A DNA stretch of 13,466 bases, taken from NCBI GenBank assembly GCA_018266335.1, contig JAFEAR010000015.1:1-13466 (forward strand). Direction: 5' to 3'. Position 1 is the first letter of the stretch. Each line of letters starts with the position of its first letter. Shown one piece after another: positions 1-7,126 of this stretch. The position numbers were made by a program, and so were the translations under genes. The notes below the pieces were generated by a model that was not told the origin of the DNA, made no database searches, and was given only the letters and a program-made list of their open reading frames with translations. The DNA is from Bdellovibrionales bacterium. GTDB lineage: Bacteria > Bdellovibrionota > UBA2428.

Positions 1-204
1 CGTTGGGCGACCGTGAACGATGTAGTGAACGGATGGGTCACGACATACCTCGAACCAAACCCTGGAGACTCGGCCTGCGAATTCGGCGGCAAAGAATACC
101 TGGTCTTCGTAATCGAATCCAGCCCCGAGACCAATCCAAGGGTTACCATTAGGGCGTACGATAATGAGACAGCGCTGCCCAGAGGACTGCGGGAGAGGGG
201 CTGA
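1..204 (+). CDS. 3' end of an unrecognised protein (5' truncated by window edge)
   Basis: The reading frame is open from the first base and ends at a TGA at 202-204, so this is probably the last 67 codons of a longer gene. A GTG at 13 could in principle start a 63-residue protein, but no ribosome binding site can be judged there. Codon choice looks like real coding sequence. The stretch GDSACEFGGKEYLVFV loosely recalls the Cys-x-Phe...Gly-x-x-Tyr-Leu-Val pattern of netrin/TIMP-like OB-fold domains in bacterial secreted proteins; this is a weak resemblance, not an assignment. The gene converges on the minus-strand methyltransferase with only 14 bases between the stops. No hairpin with a T-run was seen between them. 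Function unknown. Confidence 0.5.
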   Translation, partial: RWATVNDVVNGWVTTYLEPNPGDSACEFGGKEYLVFVIESSPETNPRVTIRAYDNETALPRGLRERG

Positions 205-218
205 AGCGGGCGAAAGGA

Positions 219-995
219 TCAGACAGGCCGACAGAGGGCGAACAGGATTTTGTACTCGGTGACGGGCCGGTCATGGGAAATCGGGAACGGCTGACAATAG
301 GCAGCCGTACCCTCATCGACCGCGACCGGGAAGCGGACCAGCTTGCCGAGAAAAAGCCGCTTGAGCAGTCGCTTTCCCTCCATGGTGGAGGGAATCAGGT
401 GCAAGGCGACGGCGGCGCGCTTGATCCATGACACGCAAGCGGCACGAAGCGACCCAGCGGTGACGGGAAAGACGCCGAACAGCTCCGTCCGAAATCCGGC
501 TTCTTGCAGCAAGGTCGAAAGCCTGCGGGCCGAGTAGTACTGCCGACTGTGAGGGCTGGGGTTGAAATCTTTCCATTCCGGATTCACGCTGCACAGGAGC
601 AGCAGGCCCTGGGAAGTCAACACCCGACGGCACTCCTGCAAAAATCGTAAGGGCTGTTCGACATAGTAAATGGCCTCGTAACACAGGATCACGTCCCTGC
701 TGGCTGCACAAAGCGGCAGGGCTTCGGCATTCAACCTCAGCAGCGGAATCCTCCCCTCTAAGGTGTGGCGCGCTCTCGTGAGCAATGTCTCCGTGACATC
801 TCCCCCCACCGTGTGGGCCGCATGTTTCGCCAGGTAGCCCAGCCCGACCCCTTGACCGCAGGCCACCTCCAAGAGCCGCTTGCCTCGACAGAATTCCGCC
901 GCATAACGATACCGCGTAGAAACCATGGACAACGCCTCTTGCGTCACCCAATCTCCGGCTTTTTCAGTCACGTGGCTGTAGTCTGGTGCGGTCAC
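219..995 (-). CDS. class I SAM-dependent methyltransferase (Methyltransf_11 type)
   Basis: A 258-residue protein of the usual length for small-molecule SAM methyltransferases. Motif I is VACGQGVGLG at residues 44-53. An acidic residue closing the next strand follows (GGD, 64-66), then NAEALPL (89-95), matching the family's 'DAexLPf' motif, and a DVILCYEAIYYVEQP strand and loop (101-115). These show a Rossmann SAM-binding domain. The C-terminal 100 residues are variable and probably hold the acceptor site. The GTG start overlaps the stop of the upstream aminotransferase in a GTGA at 992-995, with no Shine-Dalgarno sequence of its own, which suggests translational coupling. Given the context it probably methylates a sugar or sugar nucleotide made by the aminotransferase; the acceptor is not visible from sequence. 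It is the last gene of the minus-strand run and is GC-rich like the aminotransferase. Confidence 0.85.
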   Translation of the reverse strand: MTAPDYSHVTEKAGDWVTQEALSMVSTRYRYAAEFCRGKRLLEVACGQGVGLGYLAKHAAHTVGGDVTETLLTRARHTLEGRIPLLRLNAEALPLCAASRDVILCYEAIYYVEQPLRFLQECRRVLTSQGLLLLCSVNPEWKDFNPSPHSRQYYSARRLSTLLQEAGFRTELFGVFPVTAGSLRAACVSWIKRAAVALHLIPSTMEGKRLLKRLFLGKLVRFPVAVDEGTAAYCQPFPISHDRPVTEYKILFALCRPV

Positions 996-2104
996 GAGTG
1001 TTTCGAGAAGAACGATTGGAGGCAGGCGACGATTGTGGCGACGTGATCGTCCGTGGTCTCCGCGCTCATCGGCAGGGACAGCACTTCGCGGCAGAGCGAG
1101 AGGGTTTCCGGAACCTTCGGGACATCGAACCCCAAACTTCTATGTTCCCACATGGGTTTCGGCCAATGGACCAGGGTTTCGATCCCCTGCTCCTTCAGGT
1201 AGGCGCGCAGTTGGTCACGGACGCTCGTACGGACCACGTAGTTCTGATAGATGTCGTTATGGCGCGTCTGGTCGAAATGGGGTAAGCGCAACTGCTTGAT
1301 CCCGGAGAGTCCGCGGCGATAGAGACTCGCGATCCGGCGCCGGTGCGCAATCCATTCGGGCAGATAGCGGAGCTTCACGTCCAACACCGCAGCCTGCACG
1401 TTATCCAGCAATGCGGTCTGGCCATGGTAGTGGTACTCGCCTGTTTCACGGTCTTCGCCGTTGTAGCGCAGCAAAGTGGCCATGCGCGCGAGCTGCGGAT
1501 CGTTCGTCGTGATCGCCCCTCCGTCGCCGAATCCACCGAGCACCTTGAAGGGATAAAAACTGAAACAGCCGGCCCGCCCTTGGCTCCCGGCGCATGTTCC
1601 ATCGAAGGTCGCACCGAGCGCCTGGGCCGCATCCTCGATCACGGCCAACCCGTACTTGTCCGCAAGCGCCAGGATTTTGTCCATCTCACACACCCGTCCG
1701 TTCAAATGGACCGGCAGCAGCGCTTTGGTCTTCGGCGTGATGGCGGGCTCGATCAGCTCCACGTCCATATTGAAGTCGGGCCCCACATCGATCAGGACGG
1801 GATGCGCGCCGCAATGGACGATGGCCGAAACCGTGGCGACGAACGTATGGGCGACCGTGATCACTTCATCGTCCGGTCCGACGCCGGCGCCGAGGAGGGC
1901 GAAAAGCAAGGCGTGGTACCCGCTGTTAACGCCGACGGCGTATTTCACGCCCACGAATGCTGCAAGATGTTGCTCGAAATCCTTGAGCTGGTGCCGATTC
2001 ACCAAATCGCCGTTCGCCAGGCAGTCGGTGATGGCGCGGTCGATCTCCGGCTTGAGCTTCGCATAGTGGCTGCGAGGGTCGATGAAAGGAACCTTGAAGT
2101 CCAT
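992..2104 (-). CDS. DegT/DnrJ/EryC1/StrS-family sugar aminotransferase
   Basis: A 370-residue PLP enzyme of normal family length. It would transfer an amino group, usually from glutamate, to a keto-sugar nucleotide in the cytoplasm. The predicted Schiff-base lysine is K187 in SFYPFKVLGGFGDGGA. The pyridine-nitrogen aspartate is D158 in EDAAQA, and NSGYHALLFAL near residue 60 is the phosphate-side segment. Most relatives have Gly before the lysine (PGK); here it is Phe (PFK), a variant I recall from some family members. The ATG is preceded by AGGA (2114-2117) at 9 bases. A 157-base gap separates it from the transketolase upstream, so it may start a separate transcript with the overlapping methyltransferase. 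The sugar position aminated and the product cannot be told from sequence. Family assignment is firm, substrate is not. Confidence 0.93.
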   Translation of the reverse strand: MDFKVPFIDPRSHYAKLKPEIDRAITDCLANGDLVNRHQLKDFEQHLAAFVGVKYAVGVNSGYHALLFALLGAGVGPDDEVITVAHTFVATVSAIVHCGAHPVLIDVGPDFNMDVELIEPAITPKTKALLPVHLNGRVCEMDKILALADKYGLAVIEDAAQALGATFDGTCAGSQGRAGCFSFYPFKVLGGFGDGGAITTNDPQLARMATLLRYNGEDRETGEYHYHGQTALLDNVQAAVLDVKLRYLPEWIAHRRRIASLYRRGLSGIKQLRLPHFDQTRHNDIYQNYVVRTSVRDQLRAYLKEQGIETLVHWPKPMWEHRSLGFDVPKVPETLSLCREVLSLPMSAETTDDHVATIVACLQSFFSKHS

Positions 2105-2261
2105 CGATCTTTTTCCTGTGCCGTCCTACCGCAGAACCTTTTCCACCACAACCAGGATAGTTCGCTCCACGAAATAAAACTCAGTCGCCCACCTGCGGCA
2201 TCTAAACTGTTCGCAGACGCAAGTCGAAAGTTCGTCGAGCATGAAATGGATTCGGTCGCTG
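2105..2261. other. 157-base intergenic gap between transketolase C subunit and aminotransferase
   Basis: This is one of the longest gene-free stretches inside the minus-strand run. It holds the AGGA ribosome binding site of the aminotransferase at its left end. I found no convincing -35/-10 pair and no hairpin followed by a T-run. A 38-codon minus-strand frame (2126-2242, ATG start) lacks a ribosome binding site and resembles nothing I know. The gap sits where sampled GC falls from about 63% on the left to 50-57% on the right, so it may mark a recombination boundary. Confidence 0.4.
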
Positions 2262-3194
2262 CTATCTTCCAATGAGTCGAACGATGTTCAACAGTGACTC
2301 AACCACACCTTCCAGAGAAAGGCCGTACACAGCGCGAAGGTAATCTTGCTCCCCAACGTGAGACGACAACTGGGAAGGCAAGCCCAATCGACGAAAGGGA
2401 ACCCGCAGTTCACCAGACTCTGCTAGCACTTCAGCAACCGCACTTCCAAGTCCTCCGATGATGCTATGCTCTTCCAAGGTGACGATAGCGCCTGTTTCAC
2501 GAGCCGCTCCCATCACCGCTTTTGCATCGAGAGGGCTAACTGTGTGCATGCTCAGGATCCGAACTGATATGCCTTCCGTTTCGAGGCGGTCTGCCGCTTT
2601 CAGCGCAGTGGGAAGCATCGTGCCCGTCGCGATCAACGTCATCGTATTGCCAGGTCGCACTCGAATTGCACTGCCGAGACTAAATTCGATGGGTTTGGAA
2701 TGGACCATCGGCTCGCCCGTACGACCGAGGCGCAAGTATGCGGGGCCTTGCTGCTCAGTAAGAGCGCGCACTGCACATTTTGTCTCCAAAGGATCGCCTG
2801 GTGCGACGACTACCATTCCAGGCGTTGCCCGCATGACAGCCATATCCTCGGTGGCATGATGCGTCATTCCCAGCGACCCATAGGACAATCCGGCCCCCCC
2901 AGACACTATCTTGACGTTAGCCTTGTGGTAACAGACGTCGTTACGTATTTGCTCTAAACAGCGCAACACCGGAAAGTTTGCGAGCGAATAGACAAAGACT
3001 ATCTTGCCGCTCAATGCCATGCCGGTTGCCAAACCGATCATATGTTGCTCTGCGATGCCGGCATTCAAAAATCTGGACGGAAACCTTTTACAAAATGAGC
3101 TCACCGCCCCATAGCCAACATCTCCCACGATAAGATGGATTCGATTGTCCGCTTCCGCCAGCTGTTCCAGCGTCTCGAAAAAAGCCGTCCTCAC
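2262..3194 (-). CDS. transketolase-like C-terminal subunit (pyrimidine-binding plus C-terminal domains)
   Basis: A 310-residue protein matching the second half of transketolase or DXP synthase. The pyrimidine-domain signature is AGIAEQHMIGLATGMA (residues 45-60); E49 is the expected glutamate that activates the thiamine aminopyrimidine ring. H112, H113 and E116 in the following THHATEDMAVMR segment match the region near the active site in the family. The third domain includes TLEEHSIIGGLG near residue 240. It should pair with the N-terminal subunit encoded just upstream to form a TPP-dependent ketol transferase; neither half alone would be active. The GTG start overlaps the partner's stop in a GTGA at 3191-3194, favouring equimolar coupled translation. 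In a polysaccharide locus its likely role is two-carbon transfer in synthesis of an unusual sugar, but the donor and acceptor are unknown. Confidence 0.9.
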   Translation of the reverse strand: MRTAFFETLEQLAEADNRIHLIVGDVGYGAVSSFCKRFPSRFLNAGIAEQHMIGLATGMALSGKIVFVYSLANFPVLRCLEQIRNDVCYHKANVKIVSGGAGLSYGSLGMTHHATEDMAVMRATPGMVVVAPGDPLETKCAVRALTEQQGPAYLRLGRTGEPMVHSKPIEFSLGSAIRVRPGNTMTLIATGTMLPTALKAADRLETEGISVRILSMHTVSPLDAKAVMGAARETGAIVTLEEHSIIGGLGSAVAEVLAESGELRVPFRRLGLPSQLSSHVGEQDYLRAVYGLSLEGVVESLLNIVRLIGR

Positions 3195-4036
3195 GGTCTT
3201 GCCTCTAACTCCGCCAGCGCTTGCCGGTATTCCTCATCATTGGCTGCGCGATAGTGCCACAGCACCTGGTTTTCCATGAAACTAACACCCTTTCCCTTGA
3301 TCGTATGAGCGATCACGCAACTGGGTTTCCCCTGCTGCACAGGGAGGTTTGCGAGCGCCTCCAGAATCTTGGGAAAGTCATGGCCATCGATTTCTCGAAC
3401 CCCCCACCCGAAGGCCGCCCATTTTTCCGCCAGGGGGTCAAGATTTAGGATCTCACGAGTCCATCCCATGCTTTGAATCTTGTTGTAATCGACGATCACG
3501 GTGAGGTTGTCGAGCTTATGATGTGGGGCGAAGAGTGCCGCCTCCCATAAAGAACCTTCATCGCACTCACCATCACTTACAAGGGTAAAGACGCGATGCG
3601 TCCCGTGCTCCGACTTACCCACTAGGGCAAGACCACACGCAATGGAGAGCCCATGCCCCAAGGATCCGGTTGATACTTCGATACCTGGCACACCCCGGTC
3701 GGATACATGTCCGGCCAACTTTGCCCCATCGAGATAGAAGTCATCGAGCCATTCCAGGGGGAAAAATCCACACTCCGCCAGCACTGCGTATAGTCCGGCT
3801 GCCGCGTGTCCCTTACTCAGAATAAAGCGGTCACGGCCCGACCATTTTGGAGAACACGGATCAACACGCAATATGCGTGCGTAGAGGGCTGCGAGAACGT
3901 CAGCCATAGAGAAATTTGAGCCGACATGAGAACTCCGCGCCCGATGGGTCATCCTGAGGACATGCTTGCGAATTGCAGTCGCGAGCGCCTTACACGAGGC
4001 AATTTCGTTGGCTGTTAGTTCAGACACAAGGTGCAC
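3191..4036 (-). CDS. transketolase-like N-terminal subunit (TPP diphosphate-binding domain)
   Basis: A 281-residue protein matching the first domain of transketolase. The TPP and metal motif is SDGECDEG (154-161), closing with N185 in VIVDYN about 30 residues later. The family usually has GDG; here the first Gly is Ser, a variant I believe occurs in split transketolases. Other family hallmarks are H37 in SSHVGS, SKGHAAAGLY (74-83), GSLGHGLS (124-131) and DGHD (217-220). The start is GTG; no clear Shine-Dalgarno precedes it, and it lies 15 bases after the O-methyltransferase stop. It overlaps the C-terminal subunit gene by four bases. Its place among sugar-modification and glycosyl-transfer genes argues for a biosynthetic rather than a pentose-phosphate role, but that is inference. 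Confidence 0.9.
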   Translation of the reverse strand: MHLVSELTANEIASCKALATAIRKHVLRMTHRARSSHVGSNFSMADVLAALYARILRVDPCSPKWSGRDRFILSKGHAAAGLYAVLAECGFFPLEWLDDFYLDGAKLAGHVSDRGVPGIEVSTGSLGHGLSIACGLALVGKSEHGTHRVFTLVSDGECDEGSLWEAALFAPHHKLDNLTVIVDYNKIQSMGWTREILNLDPLAEKWAAFGWGVREIDGHDFPKILEALANLPVQQGKPSCVIAHTIKGKGVSFMENQVLWHYRAANDEEYRQALAELEARP

Positions 4037-4051
4037 GTCACTGTAGTGAGA

Positions 4052-4789
4052 CTATTCGATCAGAGCATAGGAAATATAGGGATCCCAGTCGAGCCGTTGT
4101 AGGCGAAGACGCCTGACCCCTACCGTTTCAAGAAGAGCGAGAGTCTCTCCCGGCCAAATAGGGTTATCAAGCTCATCAAACACCAGTGCAGCCCCTTTGG
4201 GCATCCGCGGAACAAATGTCTCCAATGCAACTCTCGTGGGCTCATAGAGATCACAATCCAGGAAAAGGAGACTGACGACCAAGTGAGGATGTTGGGTGAT
4301 GAAGCCCGGTATGGTCTGAGTAAGGTCACCCGGAATAATTTCAACCTTCGGAACGTGACCAAGAAATCGGTCGCGATCATACTCCTCAATAAGTTGCAGT
4401 AACTCTTCCAAAGAATCGGCGGACATATCTCCCAGCCGGGATTGTGCAACGAGACTCCTATCTTTTTCGGTCACATTCGGAAAGCCGGCGAAAGTGTCGA
4501 AACCATAAATTCGGCGCGTCAGGTTTTCAGGCTCCAAAATGGTGCTGAGCTTCGCCCATGACATTAGTCCAAAGCCTTGATAGACACCGCACTCGACGAT
4601 GGATCCTTTCACGGGAAGGATAAACTTGAAAATCTCATACATCGCGAGAAACCGCTTGAGCTGCTGCCGCCGGACATACTTTGGAAACTGCTCGAGCTTG
4701 AGTTCGACGCTGTCGGGGTTCCCGAGGAATATCCTCTCAATGTTCTTGCCCACCTGGTTTTCACGATCGGTTCGAAACACACCGCGCAC
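4052..4789 (-). CDS. TylF/MycF-family O-methyltransferase
   Basis: A 245-residue protein with the typical layout of the TylF/MycF family, metal- and SAM-dependent enzymes that methylate sugar hydroxyls (the namesakes act on deoxysugars of macrolides). Motif I is VECGVYQGFG (65-74). YGFDTFAGFP (95-104) is a family hallmark, followed by LLFLDCDLYEPT (174-185) and FDELD (204-208); the acidic residues D178, D180, D205 and D208 are candidate metal or catalytic residues by analogy. The GTG start is well supported by GGAGG six bases upstream. It lies between the priming transferase and the split transketolase with short spacing, so co-transcription is likely. It probably adds an O-methyl group to a sugar of the polymer; whether it acts on nucleotide sugar, lipid-linked sugar or glycan end is not visible. 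Confidence 0.88.
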   Translation of the reverse strand: MRGVFRTDRENQVGKNIERIFLGNPDSVELKLEQFPKYVRRQQLKRFLAMYEIFKFILPVKGSIVECGVYQGFGLMSWAKLSTILEPENLTRRIYGFDTFAGFPNVTEKDRSLVAQSRLGDMSADSLEELLQLIEEYDRDRFLGHVPKVEIIPGDLTQTIPGFITQHPHLVVSLLFLDCDLYEPTRVALETFVPRMPKGAALVFDELDNPIWPGETLALLETVGVRRLRLQRLDWDPYISYALIE

Positions 4790-4795
4790 GGAGAG

Positions 4796-4800
4796 CCTCC
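4796..4800 (-). promoter_or_regulatory. strong Shine-Dalgarno GGAGG for the TylF-type methyltransferase
   Basis: Read on the minus strand, GGAGG lies six bases before the GTG at 4787-4789 and directly abuts the TAA of the priming transferase (4801-4803). It decides the GTG as the start codon and is the strongest ribosome binding site seen in the locus. Confidence 0.75.
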
Positions 4801-5460
4801 TTAGCTTGAGTAGGGAGTAGCCTCATTCCTGAGCCAGGATCGTGTGTCTTCCGGCAGGCACCACGTAGGATCGAGCCCCACCAAGGTTCCCAAAGTCGCG
4901 CAAATGATCCTGATGTCACTCCAAATGCAGGCCCGCGAAACGTACTTCAACCCCAATCTGATTTTCGTCGGATGGATCTTGGAAAGATAATCTCGATCCG
5001 GATCAGCACTACCTCGAAGAAGCGTTCCCTCATCTCGAAAAACCAGCGACGCGTAGTCAGTGATCCCTGGCCTAATGTTAAGCAACAGCCTCTCTTCTGT
5101 GCTATAGGATTCAACGGCCCATTGAACCTGCGGGCGAGGGCCAACGAGACTCATCTCTCCACGCACAACATTCCAGAGTTGCGGCAACTCGTCCAGCTTG
5201 TAGCGACGGAGAAGGGAGCCGATGTGGGTCAGGCGCGGATCGTCGCTCGCCGTCGAGGTTACCCCAGTCTGCTCTGCATCAGGCCGCATCGTGCGAAACT
5301 TCAACATTCGGAATGGTCTACCAGCTAGCCCCACGCGCCACCCTCGATAGAAGGGCGATCCACCATCGTACAAAGTGATCGTGAGTACGATGACAACGAA
5401 TAGTGGACTCAGAAGGACCAGCCCCGCAGCGGCGCACACGAAATCAAACACTCGTTTCAT
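4801..5460 (-). CDS. priming sugar transferase (monotopic phosphoglycosyl transferase, bacterial_transf family)
   Basis: A 219-residue protein of the small, PglC-like class. It would transfer a sugar-1-phosphate from a nucleotide sugar to undecaprenyl phosphate on the inner face of the cytoplasmic membrane, the first committed step of polymer synthesis. An N-terminal hydrophobic membrane segment (about 9-30) follows MKRVFDF. Then come KFRTM (54-58), the catalytic Asp-Glu dyad D90-E91 in KLDELPQLWNVVRGE, and SLVGPRP (104-110). RPGITDYAS (130-138) is the variant of 'RPGITGWAQ' that I associate with PglC-like members. It lacks the extra multi-pass N-terminal region of WcaJ/WbaP proteins. The ATG start has no strong ribosome binding site; 17 bases before it is a hairpin with a U-run. 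The sugar loaded is unknown. Confidence 0.93.
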   Translation of the reverse strand: MKRVFDFVCAAAGLVLLSPLFVVIVLTITLYDGGSPFYRGWRVGLAGRPFRMLKFRTMRPDAEQTGVTSTASDDPRLTHIGSLLRRYKLDELPQLWNVVRGEMSLVGPRPQVQWAVESYSTEERLLLNIRPGITDYASLVFRDEGTLLRGSADPDRDYLSKIHPTKIRLGLKYVSRACIWSDIRIICATLGTLVGLDPTWCLPEDTRSWLRNEATPYSS

Positions 5461-5477
5461 AAGAGAAAAGACGCCAT

Positions 5478-5503
5478 AAAAAACTGTCGCTCCAGCGCTG
5501 CAG
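5478..5503 (-). terminator. possible weak hairpin with U-tract upstream of the priming transferase
   Basis: On the minus strand, 5503-5484 can fold as CTG/CAG and CGC/GCG stems with a small internal loop and a TGGA tetraloop, followed by six Ts (5483-5478). The stem is short, so it may be a weak terminator of the upstream genes, an attenuator, or chance. A weak promoter-like pair lies further upstream (TTGAAG at 5546-5551, GATACT at 5522-5527, both read on minus, spacer 18). Confidence 0.25.
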
Positions 5504-5559
5504 TCTCTATCCCATCCTCTCAGTATCGTCGTTAAAACGGTATCGCTTCAAGTGATTTT

Positions 5560-5940
5560 CTAAGCCGATGGCTTGAGTTTGAGTGGCTGTCCCAACACAA
5601 ACACCGCCATCCATGATTGCCGCTTGAGCCAGGGAAGACGGAGCAGAGCAGTATCGACAGTCTGAAGGGCCTTCAAAACGGGAGCAAACAGAGAAAAGTT
5701 CCGAAAAGGGACAGCGCCAAGGGTGGCGAGGTGAAAGAACCCTTCGACGCGCACCTCTCCAAAGTACCGGGAGGCGGAAAAAATCTCCTCTTTTCCCAGG
5801 ATATGCTCTGTCCCCCATGCGGAACGGAGATGGGGAGTCAACTTGCGACACCAATTGCACTGCGAATCATCCTTCCTGCTTCCGAGAAGGTAGTTGTGCA
5901 AGTCCCGCTCGTGTTCTTTTCTATGAAACTTGGGCTGCAC
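5560..5940 (-). pseudogene. C-terminal remnant of a SAM-dependent methyltransferase
   Basis: An open frame of 126 codons whose residues 32-120 read like the C-terminal half of class I SAM methyltransferases common in glycan clusters. RKLTPHLRS (32-40), then RYFGEVRVEGFFHLATLGAVPFR (58-80 region), a 'lxxvDxxLLrLPwLkr' segment (91-107) and SWMAVFVL (109-116) follow the order seen in intact members. The SAM-binding half (motif I, GxGxG) is absent. Residues 1-31 do not fit the family well, and the GTG at 5940 lies inside the 3' end of the GT2 gene (20-base overlap) with no credible ribosome binding site. The simplest reading is a decayed gene whose first 100-plus codons were deleted, perhaps when the GT2 gene was joined to it. 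An independently folded small protein is possible but less likely. Bases 5461-5559 downstream hold no gene. Confidence 0.55.
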
Positions 5941-7099
5941 GACCCGCCTCCAATTTGAACATTTTCTGCCAGAATTCCGGCGTCACCAAGAGTTTGGCTA
6001 CGCCCCACAGAGATCCCAACCCATATCCGACATGCAGCATGGCAAAGACAAACGGCATCACAAAAGCATAGAGCGGTCGTCTGGATTCCCACGCGACATG
6101 GAGCGATGCAACCACACTTCCGATTGAATAGGCACCGAGAACTGCCAAGAACAGCCATCCGAATGCACTGTGCCACATTGTGAGGGTCAGCGTGGCCACC
6201 AGGCCTCCAACAAAGAGAAGTGGAACGAGATGCCGCAGGCTCACCGGAATCACCCGGCTATAGGCAAAGGGCAACACTGCCCACACCCCATTGATCCAGT
6301 TATGACACCAGAATGACTTAAGGTCCGATCGCGCATAATAATAGCTGACGATATCTGGCACCAAAAGTGTACGTCCACCAGCCTTTCTCAAGCGCAGGCT
6401 GAACTCCATATCCTGACCTCTCGTCAACTGCTCATTGAATACGCTTTTCTGATTCAGGCGAAGATTGAATTCCATATCTTCCCCCCGCATCAGACTTTCA
6501 TTGAAGAAACCCATTTCTTGGAACACCCAACGCCGGACGCAGAAGAAAGGCACGGTATCGACGAATTTCGGCTCCCGGCTGCGTGCCAACCGAAAATGCG
6601 AGTTCCCGACCCCGAACGGATGGGACAAGGCTTTCACGATGCACCATCCCACGAGCGTCTCCGTCCGAGGGACGGTTTTCCAGATGCCTCCGACGTTATC
6701 AACCTTGTACTTCCCCAATGCCTCGACACATCGGGAGATGTAACGCTTGTCATACCGGGCATGAGCGTCCATCCGCATGACAATGGGGCTACGGGCCTGC
6801 TTGATGCCGATGTTCAAAGCTGCCGGCGTCACACGTTTTGGGTTATCCAGCACGAAGAGGAAGGCGTGTTCACGGGCATAGGCGTCGAGCAGATCCCTGG
6901 TGCCGTCCTCACTCATGCCGTCGACCACCAAGATCTCTAGGCGATCCTTAGGAAAATCGTTCTCGATGACCGAATCGAGGCATTGCACTATATAGCCTCG
7001 TTCGTTTCGACAGGGGATGATAATCGAAACGATCGGATAGCTGTGCAGCACAGGTCCGGCAGCCGGGATTGTGTGGTGGGATGAAGTTTCAATACTCAT
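5921..7099 (-). CDS. membrane GT2 glycosyltransferase (ExoA-like) with internal duplication
   Basis: A 392-residue family 2 glycosyltransferase. The GT-A fold starts at VSIIIPCRNERG (24-35), continues with ILVVDGMSEDGT (56-67), and has a MDAHARY acid motif (110-116) that coordinates the nucleotide-sugar metal. The acceptor-side 'GED' acid motif (206-208, MRGEDMEF) falls in a segment present twice: residues 199-220 and 221-242 match at 13 of 22 positions, the second reading GQD. Three or four membrane helices follow (about 285-370), as in ExoA-type proteins of succinoglycan synthesis. The ATG start lies 27 bases after the SGNH gene with only a weak purine stretch upstream. It likely adds a sugar to the lipid-linked repeat unit at the cytoplasmic membrane. 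The duplication could alter or abolish activity. Confidence 0.9.
   Translation of the reverse strand: MSIETSSHHTIPAAGPVLHSYPIVSIIIPCRNERGYIVQCLDSVIENDFPKDRLEILVVDGMSEDGTRDLLDAYAREHAFLFVLDNPKRVTPAALNIGIKQARSPIVMRMDAHARYDKRYISRCVEALGKYKVDNVGGIWKTVPRTETLVGWCIVKALSHPFGVGNSHFRLARSREPKFVDTVPFFCVRRWVFQEMGFFNESLMRGEDMEFNLRLNQKSVFNEQLTRGQDMEFSLRLRKAGGRTLLVPDIVSYYYARSDLKSFWCHNWINGVWAVLPFAYSRVIPVSLRHLVPLLFVGGLVATLTLTMWHSAFGWLFLAVLGAYSIGSVVASLHVAWESRRPLYAFVMPFVFAMLHVGYGLGSLWGVAKLLVTPEFWQKMFKLEAGRAAQVS
6374..6505 (-). repeat. in-frame tandem duplication of a 66-base unit within the GT2 gene
   Basis: Two adjacent 66-base units (6440-6505 and 6374-6439) match at 41 of 66 bases by hand alignment, and their 22-residue products at 13 of 22. 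Conserved in both are FNE, L, RG, DMEF and LRL. The first copy keeps GED, the second has GQD but runs into RKAGG as family members normally do. The divergence shows the copies are not a recent perfect duplication. Confidence 0.8.
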
Positions 7100-7126
7100 G
7101 CGGTTAGACTCTTGGTCATCGCCTGA

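Noticed and set aside
313..951. A 212-codon minus-strand frame inside the methyltransferase
   Set aside because: Shadow of the methyltransferase in another frame; Arg/Gly-rich with no motif, while the 219-995 frame carries motif I.
2126..2242. A 38-codon minus-strand frame in the gap before the aminotransferase
   Set aside because: No ribosome binding site, no recognisable similarity, and a frame this short is expected by chance.
1343..2275. A 310-codon open frame on the plus strand opposite the aminotransferase
   Set aside because: It lies antisense to a gene with complete PLP-enzyme motifs. Its translation has no recognisable domain, and long antisense frames are expected in GC-rich coding DNA.
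5507..5860. A 117-codon minus-strand frame overlapping the methyltransferase remnant
   Set aside because: It is a frame-shifted reading of the remnant; the 5560-5940 frame matches the methyltransferase C-terminus and this one matches nothing.
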